A stretch of DNA of 37,524 nt from Hyphomicrobiales bacterium (GTDB taxonomy: Bacteria > Pseudomonadota > Alphaproteobacteria > Rhizobiales > Rhizobiaceae): contig UBTA01000074.1 in NCBI GenBank assembly GCA_900468065.1, forward strand, positions 1 through 37,524, in the 5' to 3' direction. Below are positions 23,536-30,555 of the stretch, one piece after another. The position numbers were made by a program, and so were the translations under genes. Every line of letters starts with the position of its first letter. Position 1 is the first letter of the stretch. The notes beneath the pieces are model-generated. The model saw nothing but the letters and a program-made list of their open reading frames with translations, searched no databases and was not told where the DNA came from.

Positions 23536-24005
23536 TCGGCCTTGCGTTCGCGGCTGCGGGCTTCGGACAGTTCGCTTGTCGTGTGGCTGAGGCGATCGGC
23601 CAGTACCCGCATGATCTCGATGGTGATTTCGGGAAAGTCGGTGAGCAGCTTGAGGAAATGTTCCTTGCGGATGCGCAGGGCTTCCAGCGGCGTCGTCGTC
23701 TGCACGGTGGCGGTTCGCGACACGTCGCAGAGGATGGCGATCTCGCCGACGATGGAGTTGGTTTCGACTTCGGCGATCTTGATCGGGCCGGTCGAGGAAT
23801 CGACCAGGATATCCGCCTTGCCCGCCAAGACGACATAGGCCGCGTCGCCAGCGTCCCCCTGATGGAAGATGGCTTCGCCCGGATCGTAGCTGACACGGTC
23901 GGACGTGAACGCGAGAAGCTTCAGCTTGCCCGGTTCGACATTCGAAAACAGCGGCACGCGCCGCAGCATTTGAACTTCATCCTTCAGAAGCATAATCGTG
24001 CCCAT
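23532..24005 (-). CDS. Stand-alone cyclic nucleotide-binding domain protein, 157 aa
   Basis: The whole protein is one CRP-type cNMP-binding domain plus a short charged C-terminal tail; there is no helix-turn-helix, so it is not a CRP transcription factor. Visible family features are LLAFTSDRVSYDPGEAIFHQGD, AAYVVLAGKADI, and the phosphate-binding-cassette region SIVGEIAILCDVSRTATVQT, where G-E and R-T are the usual ligand contacts. A longer frame reaches 24035, but ATG 24005 has GGAGG ten bases upstream; ATG 23993 is a further alternative. It lies 111 bp downstream of the degenerate ABC transporter on the same strand, with no obvious terminator between, so it may be co-transcribed with and regulate that transporter. 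Confidence 0.85.
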   Translation of the reverse strand: MGTIMLLKDEVQMLRRVPLFSNVEPGKLKLLAFTSDRVSYDPGEAIFHQGDAGDAAYVVLAGKADILVDSSTGPIKIAEVETNSIVGEIAILCDVSRTATVQTTTPLEALRIRKEHFLKLLTDFPEITIEIMRVLADRLSHTTSELSEARSRERKAD

Positions 24006-24116
24006 TCCCCATTTTCCTCCTCCCGCATCATCCACTGGCGATGGTCACCAGCACTGTCATCGGGAAGATTGCCCCTGCCTGCATCCCCGTCGCACGCATG
24101 GACTTCTCCACTGACA

Positions 24117-26834
24117 TTATGATGACACAAGCTCTTTAAAGATACCGTTATTCTCGACCAGTGCTGCATGTGTGCCTTCCTCCACAAGCAAGCCCCTGTC
24201 GAAGACAAGCACACGGTCGAACAGGCTTGCGAGACCGGTATTGGACAGGACCCAGACCACTGCCGGATCACGTCCATCCCTGCGCACGAGCTTGAGCACA
24301 TCGCGGACGATCTCGTCCTGCAGGCGATGGTCGAGGCCAGGCAGCGGCCTGTTGAAGATATAATATTCCGAACGCCGGATCAGGGCGCGGGCCAGGTTGA
24401 GTTTCTGGCGCTGCACCGCCGTCAAGCGCTTGCCGCCGGCACCGAGATTGAAATCAAGCCCGATATCGATGACCCGCTCCAAAAGGCCGAGCGAATTCAG
24501 CAGGGAGGTAACGATGGAGCGAATGCGCTTGGATCCGTCGGTATGCTTGTGGCTGATGCGGCCGAACAGAATGTTGTCCATCAGGCTTGCCGACGCCAGA
24601 TAGTGTTCCGGGTCGTAGCGCTCGATATCGCCACGCATGTTGTCCGGCAGCCCGTCATGGAACTGGCGGCGGACATCGACGATCTTGGCCATCAGTTCGT
24701 CGGTCAGAAGACCGAAGCGATGCCTCGGCTCGATATAGCGGAAACTCAGGCGAATGATCTGCCCACGGTCATCTTCCGATGCCGCGTCAAATCCCTTGCC
24801 CTTCAGCTTCTGCAGCAGCAGCTGGTAATCGGGAATGTCATCTGCCGTCATGAAGGTCAGCTGCTGGAAGAACGGATGGTCCGGCGGCAGATCGGCGAAC
24901 AGTTCGACCGCGTTTTCAGCGATGCTGTAACCCATGTCGAACAGGATGCGGTCGAGGCCGGAACGACCGACGACGGATCGGAAATAGGCATTCTTGCCGA
25001 TGGCCTTGCCGATCAGCGCCGGTCCGGTCGCCGTGCCGAACAACAGGTTTTCGCCGACCGTCGCCTCGGTATTGTAGGCACCTGGCTCGAAGGAGACGAC
25101 AAGGCTGCTGAGGCCTGCCTCTTCCAATTCGACGCGAAGGGCGTGGCGCATCTCGACAATGCCCTCGGCCAGACCCGGATGCTCGCTGGGAGATACCGTG
25201 CTGCGAAGCGCGAGGTCGAGAATGTCCTTCGACAATTGAACCGTATCAAGCACCGAGAGAACCGGCGCGAAGAGATCGTCGCTGTTCGTCGCATTGGCAG
25301 CGTCGTAGTCGATCCAGTCGCTGTTGACGTCAAAGTCCGGGTTTCCGGCCAGTTTCGCCTCGTTGATTTGCCATTTGCGATGCGCGGCACCGCTGCCTTC
25401 ATATACGGCTTCCTTCAGCGGCGCGTGTTTGAGGCCGTAAAGCAGGTTGTCCCGCAAGCTGCCGTAGAAGAAGTAGGCGTCGGAGGAAACATAGGAGATG
25501 GCGCGTCCGGTCACCGATTCCGGCAGCTCCAGAAGATCTTCGCCGCCTGCCGTTACCTTGCCGCTCTCCGGCCATGTGAGGCGTGCAAATGCTTCCGCCA
25601 ACATATCGCCGCCACCGGCAGCGCCGCCGACAATGGCGACGGTTTCGCCAGGATGGATCTGCACCGACACGCGCTCCAGCAGCTTGGCACCGCTATCGTC
25701 GGCAAGCGACAGATTGACCGCAGCCAAGGGATGTTTCAGCGAACCCGCGTTCTTGATGGCGATCGCCTGGATGGCCGGGTCGATGGTGTTGTCGACGCTG
25801 AACTGCTCGACCACCTGGACATATTTCACCTGGACGTCCTGGCGGGTCTGGTCCCAGTCGATCAGGTCCTTCAACGGGCCGGGCAGGTCCTTGTAGGCGC
25901 TGATCACGGCGATCAGCTGTCCGATGTCGAGGCGGCCCTGCAGCGCCAGATAACCGCCGATGCAATAAAACAGGAAGGGCGTCAGCTGGGCGAGGAAATT
26001 GTTGATGAACTTGACCAGGAATTTCCACTGGTAGAGGTCGTAGCGGATCTTGAAGATACGGCCAAGGCGCGAGGCTATATCGGCGCGCTCAAAGTTGGAC
26101 GTATCATAGGCGTGAATGGTGCCGATGCCATCGACGATCTCGCTGACCCGGCCGGCCAGTTCACGGGCGGTGATCTGGCGTTCGCGGCCGAGCACCAGCA
26201 AGCGCCGGCGCATGCGCGGGATGATGATTGCCTGGACGCCGACCATGACGGCGGCGATCAGGCCGAGCCAGGTATTTTGCATGAAGATGAAGAATAGCGC
26301 CGTCAAGGCCTGCCCGCCGAGCAGCGCCGGCTGGACGAAAGCATCACCGGTGAAGCCGCCGAGAGGCTCGACCTCATCCTTGACCATGCTGGAGACTTCG
26401 GCGCCCTTCATGCGTTTGAACTGGCCGGGTGGAAAACGCAGGATCCGGTCGACGAGTTCGAAGCGGATGCGGCGCAACAGGCGCTCGCCGAGCCGGCCCT
26501 TGTAGGTGTTGATATAGAACTTGAAGAGACCGTTGATGATCACCAGCAGCAGGAAAACCATACTGAGGGCAAACAGGGTCTGCATGCGGGTCAGATCGAC
26601 CCCGTCAAACAGCGTCACAGTTCCGAGCCATGGCAGGTCGAAACTGATGTTCATGAACAACTGGGTGGCGCCCGGCTGGTCGAAGCCCTGGCCCTGGATC
26701 GGCCCGTTGACGATCTGCTTGGGCAGGTCGAACGACAGGAAGTAAGGGATCATCGAGACGGCGACAACCAGGAGGATCCAGAGCTGCTGGCCTCTTGTGT
26801 GCGTCCAGATGTAGCGGGCTATGCTTTTTTCCAT
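24117..26834 (-). CDS. ABC exporter-like protein with a degenerate, enlarged nucleotide-binding domain, 905 aa
   Basis: Residues 1-335 form a type IV exporter transmembrane domain with about six membrane helices and coupling segments (RIRFELVDRILRFPPGQF). The NBD starts near 370 but is badly altered. The Walker A equivalent GAAGGGDM (404-411) has Asp for Lys and Met for Ser/Thr. The signature LSGGQ reads LTAVQ (804-808). The Walker B equivalent YIFNRPLPGLD has Asn for Asp (828) and Arg for Glu (829). The H-loop has Asn (865). About 270 extra residues separate the Q-loop region from the signature, containing two more copies of an xLxxNxLFG motif. Canonical ATP hydrolysis is unlikely. ATG 26834 is used; TTG 26846 overlapping the upstream methyltransferase stop is possible. 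The export substrate may be a glycan or lipid from the neighbouring genes. Confidence 0.85.
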   Translation of the reverse strand: MEKSIARYIWTHTRGQQLWILLVVAVSMIPYFLSFDLPKQIVNGPIQGQGFDQPGATQLFMNISFDLPWLGTVTLFDGVDLTRMQTLFALSMVFLLLVIINGLFKFYINTYKGRLGERLLRRIRFELVDRILRFPPGQFKRMKGAEVSSMVKDEVEPLGGFTGDAFVQPALLGGQALTALFFIFMQNTWLGLIAAVMVGVQAIIIPRMRRRLLVLGRERQITARELAGRVSEIVDGIGTIHAYDTSNFERADIASRLGRIFKIRYDLYQWKFLVKFINNFLAQLTPFLFYCIGGYLALQGRLDIGQLIAVISAYKDLPGPLKDLIDWDQTRQDVQVKYVQVVEQFSVDNTIDPAIQAIAIKNAGSLKHPLAAVNLSLADDSGAKLLERVSVQIHPGETVAIVGGAAGGGDMLAEAFARLTWPESGKVTAGGEDLLELPESVTGRAISYVSSDAYFFYGSLRDNLLYGLKHAPLKEAVYEGSGAAHRKWQINEAKLAGNPDFDVNSDWIDYDAANATNSDDLFAPVLSVLDTVQLSKDILDLALRSTVSPSEHPGLAEGIVEMRHALRVELEEAGLSSLVVSFEPGAYNTEATVGENLLFGTATGPALIGKAIGKNAYFRSVVGRSGLDRILFDMGYSIAENAVELFADLPPDHPFFQQLTFMTADDIPDYQLLLQKLKGKGFDAASEDDRGQIIRLSFRYIEPRHRFGLLTDELMAKIVDVRRQFHDGLPDNMRGDIERYDPEHYLASASLMDNILFGRISHKHTDGSKRIRSIVTSLLNSLGLLERVIDIGLDFNLGAGGKRLTAVQRQKLNLARALIRRSEYYIFNRPLPGLDHRLQDEIVRDVLKLVRRDGRDPAVVWVLSNTGLASLFDRVLVFDRGLLVEEGTHAALVENNGIFKELVSS

Positions 26835-26842
26835 GGGGAGAT

Positions 26843-27442
26843 TCAACTGGCCGTGTAACGGGTGTCAAGGACGTAGAAGCGCCGGGCCGCATAGGGCGTG
26901 CCGGCGATCTCCGGGTCGTGCAGGTGAAGATCGAACTGTCCGCGGATCGTCACGGCCGGACGGCTGACGATATGCGGCACCTGCGATGCGGCGCGCTCAA
27001 GTTCCGGTGCGTATTCGATCACGACGGTTTTGGCGTTCTCGATCAGCGAAAACAGCAGGTCGCCGAGCGGGTCCTTGCGGCCGAAGGGTTTCAGCGAATA
27101 GCCGAGCAGGACGAGCCCGTAGCTTCCAGGCTGATAATGATAGTCGATCTGCTGGAACTTGGCCGGAATATGCCGCACATGGCATTGCTGTCCGTTCAGC
27201 TCGTTGGCCTCGTAAGCCTCGGTCTTCGGATCGACCGAGGTGACCGAAAGCGGATGGTGGGTCAGATAAGCGGTGATGGGCCGGATATGGCCACCGATCT
27301 CGAGGATGTGCGGGCAGTCGCGCATGAAGTGGGCGGCAAAGACCTGCCGCATGGTTGCGCCCAGTCCTGCCAGATGCGGTATGTCCTTTCCCGCCTCCAG
27401 GGGCGGGGAGCCGGAGGCGGCATCCTTCAGGTTGACTTGCAT
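26843..27442 (-). CDS. SAM-dependent methyltransferase-like protein, 199 aa
   Basis: A small Rossmann-type protein. HILEIGGHIRPITAYL has the motif I E-x-G-G pattern, SVTSVDPKTEAYEAN provides the acidic ribose-binding end of strand 2, and YGLVLLGYSL is the motif around strand 4. The C-terminal half is short and lacks a clear catalytic signature, so enzyme activity is probable but not certain. A longer GTG start at 27451 has GGAG too close, whereas ATG 27442 has TGGAG eight bases upstream. Its stop overlaps the ABC gene at TTGA (26843-26846), so the two are coupled. It is divergent, by only 38 bp, from a second methyltransferase-like gene. Confidence 0.7.
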   Translation of the reverse strand: MQVNLKDAASGSPPLEAGKDIPHLAGLGATMRQVFAAHFMRDCPHILEIGGHIRPITAYLTHHPLSVTSVDPKTEAYEANELNGQQCHVRHIPAKFQQIDYHYQPGSYGLVLLGYSLKPFGRKDPLGDLLFSLIENAKTVVIEYAPELERAASQVPHIVSRPAVTIRGQFDLHLHDPEIAGTPYAARRFYVLDTRYTAS

Positions 27443-27480
27443 TCCTTGCACTCCAGAAAAGTCCAGACTACAACACGCGT

Positions 27481-28158
27481 ATGATGAAAACTACCCGACC
27501 AAACGAAGCAAACACAACAGATTGGCACGAGAGTGCCTTCGATGTTATCCGCGGTCTGTCCGCCTATACGGGAAGCTCTCTGATAGAAGGCCTTGCGAAA
27601 GTGATCGCCAAATATCCGGATGCGGACCTTGGCACGGCCTTCAACCACAAGCAGGTTGGAAGCAAGATATGGGCACGCGAAAAGCTGTTTGAAAGCCTTG
27701 GTGGAAAATTTAGACACATCGTCCTGCTGGGCGGCTGGTACGGCGTGCTTCCGGCCATGTGTTTCGATGACAGTCGCTTCGACATCGAACTGTTCGAGAG
27801 CATCGACATCGACCCTGAAGTCGCAGAAATCGCCGAAACCCTGAATGCCAAGGCCGGGGAACGTTTTCGCACCACCACCCACGATATGTATACGGTCGAT
27901 TACAGCACCCGCGGTGCCGATCTGGTCATCAACACCAGCTGCGAGCACATTGCCGATCTGCCGGGCTGGCTTTCGCTGCTGCCGCGCGGGACACAGGTTC
28001 TGTTGCAGTCGAACGACTATTTCAGCGAGCCGACCCATATCAACTGCGTGCCATCGCTGGAGGCTTTCCAGGAGCAGACATCGCTCAGCAACCTGGCTTT
28101 TGCCGGATCGTTGAAGATGAAGAAATATACCCGTTTCATGGTGATCGGCACGGTCTGA
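27481..28158 (+). CDS. Class I SAM methyltransferase-like protein, 225 aa
   Basis: Visible motifs are VLLGGWYGVLPAMCF (SAM-binding glycine loop), ESIDIDPEVAEIAETLNAKA (acidic strand 2), VINTSCEHIADLPGW (motif IV position) and VLLQSNDYF. The combination GGWYG, DIDP, NTSCEH and QSN is a family pattern I remember from phage and bacterial methyltransferase-like proteins; substrate unknown. The start is ATG 27481 or the next codon. No Shine-Dalgarno sequence is visible in the 20 bases before it (..CAACACGCGT), so it may be leaderless or weakly translated. It is convergent with the GT28-like gene (stops 7 bp apart) and is the only rightward gene between 23536 and the window end. Confidence 0.8.
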   Translation: MMKTTRPNEANTTDWHESAFDVIRGLSAYTGSSLIEGLAKVIAKYPDADLGTAFNHKQVGSKIWAREKLFESLGGKFRHIVLLGGWYGVLPAMCFDDSRFDIELFESIDIDPEVAEIAETLNAKAGERFRTTTHDMYTVDYSTRGADLVINTSCEHIADLPGWLSLLPRGTQVLLQSNDYFSEPTHINCVPSLEAFQEQTSLSNLAFAGSLKMKKYTRFMVIGTV

Positions 28159-28165
28159 CCGGCGA

Positions 28166-29311
28166 TTAGAGCAGTCCGCGCAGAATTTCGGCGGTGCGAT
28201 GGGCGCCGCCGAGGTCGAGGCTGTGGGGCGGCCGGTCGGGTGCCGCGAGTGCTGTTTCGATTGCCCGCGTCATGCTGTCGGCCGAAAGATCGTCTTCGGC
28301 CAGCACATGCGCCAGTCCAAGCTTTTCGAGACGCTCGGCCCGAACAGTCTGCTCGGTTTCGCCACCGGCGGTGAAGGGGATGAGCAGGGCATGGCAGCCG
28401 GCGCGCAGAATATCGCACACCGTGTTGTAGCCGGCCTGCGAAACGGACAACCGCGCGCCAGCCAATAGGCTCGCGAAATCCGGACGGAAGCGGGTGACGC
28501 TGACATGGGCGGGCGCATCCGCCGAGATCGCGTCGAAATCGGACTGGGGCAGGTTGGGACCGGTGATCAGGGCCCAGGACAGCGGCTTGGCAATCGACTT
28601 TGCTGCTTCGAGCGCGGCACGGATCAAGGCATTGCCGACGGCGCCACCACCGGCGGAAACGATGACGTCGAAACGTTCCGTTGGCCGCGCAGGCGCGGGG
28701 GCAGCCACCAGCCCGGTATAGATCACCTTATCGGTGATATCGGCCGCCAGTGGAAACGTATCTTCCAGCCGGGCAAAGGCCGGATCGCCATGAACCAGAA
28801 CCCGGTCAAAATATTGCTTTACCAGCGCGACCGTTTCCTCGTCGCGGCCGGGCTTGGAGCGCTCCTGAAGGATATCGCGCAGTGACGTCACCACCAGCGG
28901 CTTGTTGTCCATCGCAGCAATCGCTTCAAGCAGCGGCAAAAGTTCGAAGCGGACCTGACGGCGGCCGAAAGGGAAGGCTTCGATGATGACGATATCGGGC
29001 TGACTTTGGTTGAAAGCAGCCAGCAGCCGTTCCTTGCGATTGTCCTTGAACGCATCATCGACCGGATTGCCGTCGATATCGGCCAGCCCCGAAAACCCGG
29101 CATCTCCCGCGGTGATCGGCGGCAGGGCGACATGATGAACCAGGGGTCCGGGAAATCCGGTGACGGGTGTTCCGCCCGTGACCACCGTCACGTCGAAACC
29201 GTCTTCGGCCAGCGCGCGGGCGATGCGGCTTGCCCGGGCAAGATGGCCGATACCGAGCAGGTGCTGGACGTAGAAAAAGGCGCGGGGGGCTCTGGGCTGG
29301 CTATCGGTCAT
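28166..29311 (-). CDS. MurG-like (GT28-type) glycosyltransferase, 381 aa
   Basis: A GT-B protein resembling MurG/MGDG-synthase-type glycosyltransferases. The N-terminus has AFFYVQHLLGIGHLARASR, the G-x-G-H-x-x-R loop of this class. The C-terminal half has VIVSAGGGAVGNALI and the donor-binding SQAGYNTVCDILRAGCHALL followed by PFTAGGETEQTVRAERL. No membrane segment. ATG 29311 shares ATGA with the stop of the upstream GT4 gene and has GGAG six bases before it; the longer frame to 29326 is rejected. Third and last gene of a coupled glycosyltransferase trio that probably builds one glycan or glycolipid. Confidence 0.85.
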   Translation of the reverse strand: MTDSQPRAPRAFFYVQHLLGIGHLARASRIARALAEDGFDVTVVTGGTPVTGFPGPLVHHVALPPITAGDAGFSGLADIDGNPVDDAFKDNRKERLLAAFNQSQPDIVIIEAFPFGRRQVRFELLPLLEAIAAMDNKPLVVTSLRDILQERSKPGRDEETVALVKQYFDRVLVHGDPAFARLEDTFPLAADITDKVIYTGLVAAPAPARPTERFDVIVSAGGGAVGNALIRAALEAAKSIAKPLSWALITGPNLPQSDFDAISADAPAHVSVTRFRPDFASLLAGARLSVSQAGYNTVCDILRAGCHALLIPFTAGGETEQTVRAERLEKLGLAHVLAEDDLSADSMTRAIETALAAPDRPPHSLDLGGAHRTAEILRGLL

Positions 29312-30555
29312 TTTACACTCCGCCATTCATTCTCGAACAGGTCTTTCAGCTGACGGATGCTGGTTTGATGATCGAAGTGGCCTCGCACCTTGCGTTCGGC
29401 TGCTTCCCCCAGATGCCTGCGGAGCGCCGGATCGCGGATGGCTTTTTCAAGCGCTGCGGCCAGCGCCTGCGGGTCTTCCGGGGGGCCGACAAAGCCGTTT
29501 TCGCCATCGACGAGAAGCTCGGGTATCCCGGAAATATCAGTCGATATGCAGACCAGCGCCTGGCTGGACGCCTCGACAATCACGTTCGGCAAGCCATCAC
29601 GGTCTCCATCGGCGGTGATGCGGCAGGCAAGCGCGAAGATATCGGCGTCGCGATACTGCTGCAGCACTTCGGTTTGCGACAGCGACCCGTTCCAGACGAC
29701 TTTCTGAGCGATTCCGAGTTCGGCGGCCAGCGCCTGCAGCTTTTTCAACAGGTCGCCGCCGCCGATATGGACGAAGCGCCAGTGGAGATTGGCGGGTAGC
29801 AGGCTCAGTGCCCGCAGCAGGATATCGAAACCCTTCTTCTCTACCGCCCGGCCAACGCTGACGATCGTGACCGGGTGAGCCGGATCGGACCCGTCATAGG
29901 CTGGGCGGGTGCCGTCGAATGGGCCGAAACGGCTGAGGTCGAGGCCGTGATAGCTGAGGTGCACATGCGGCTTGCCGCCGGCAAGGTGACGCAAGTGCTC
30001 AAAGCCGGTCTGCGTACAGGTCACGGTCCAGCGGGTGCTGTCGAGTTTTCCGGCCAGGTCCCATTCCGGCGATGTCCAGATGTCCTTGGCATGGGCCGAG
30101 CAGGTCCAGCCGATGCCGGTGATCATGCTGGCATAGCGGGCGACCGAAGCCGGGGTGTGGATGAAATGCGCATGCAGCCACTCACCACCTTTTGGCCATT
30201 CGACAGAGAGCACCATCGCCTGGCCGAAGCGGCGGACCCGGTTGCGGGTCCTGTCGCGCCAAAGGTCGCAGGCAAGCGCTGGCAAAGCGCGCCAGAAACC
30301 GGGTTTTGGCAGACAGCGGAAAAGCGCACGGGCGACCCTGGTCGGCTCCTCGTGCAGATATTCCGGCAGGTAGTGGACCGGCGCTTTGATTTCGTCATGA
30401 ATCGGGTGACGCTTCTTGTCTGTCGGCTTGCGTAGCGCCACCAGTTCGAGCTCGAAGCCCGCCCGTTCCAGTCCAAGCAATTCCTGGGCGATGAAGGTTT
30501 CCGACAGACGCGGATATCCCTTCAGCACCACGACGATCTTGCGGCGCTCAATCAA
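29308..30555 (-). CDS. GT4-type glycosyltransferase, 415 aa
   Basis: A retaining GT-B glycosyltransferase. Key stretches are IVVVLKGYPRLSETFIAQEL at the N-terminus (the S-E-T-F acceptor loop typical of exopolysaccharide GT4 enzymes), CSAHAKDIW in the acceptor domain, TIVSVGRAVEKKGFDILLRA at the start of the donor domain, and NVIVEASSQALVCISTDISG with GIPELL for nucleotide-sugar binding. The open frame extends upstream to 30966 in the wrong part of the neighbouring gene. The start is taken as TTG 30555, which overlaps the upstream stop as TTGA, with AAGGA 11 bases before. It is the middle gene of the trio. Confidence 0.85.
   Translation of the reverse strand: MIERRKIVVVLKGYPRLSETFIAQELLGLERAGFELELVALRKPTDKKRHPIHDEIKAPVHYLPEYLHEEPTRVARALFRCLPKPGFWRALPALACDLWRDRTRNRVRRFGQAMVLSVEWPKGGEWLHAHFIHTPASVARYASMITGIGWTCSAHAKDIWTSPEWDLAGKLDSTRWTVTCTQTGFEHLRHLAGGKPHVHLSYHGLDLSRFGPFDGTRPAYDGSDPAHPVTIVSVGRAVEKKGFDILLRALSLLPANLHWRFVHIGGGDLLKKLQALAAELGIAQKVVWNGSLSQTEVLQQYRDADIFALACRITADGDRDGLPNVIVEASSQALVCISTDISGIPELLVDGENGFVGPPEDPQALAAALEKAIRDPALRRHLGEAAERKVRGHFDHQTSIRQLKDLFENEWRSVK

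Noticed and set aside
24168-26297. Long opposite-strand open frame (709 codons) over the ABC gene
   Set aside because: Its translation is low-complexity and rich in Arg, Asp and Gln with no domain. The opposite strand carries a clear ABC protein; high-GC genes routinely leave such antisense frames open.
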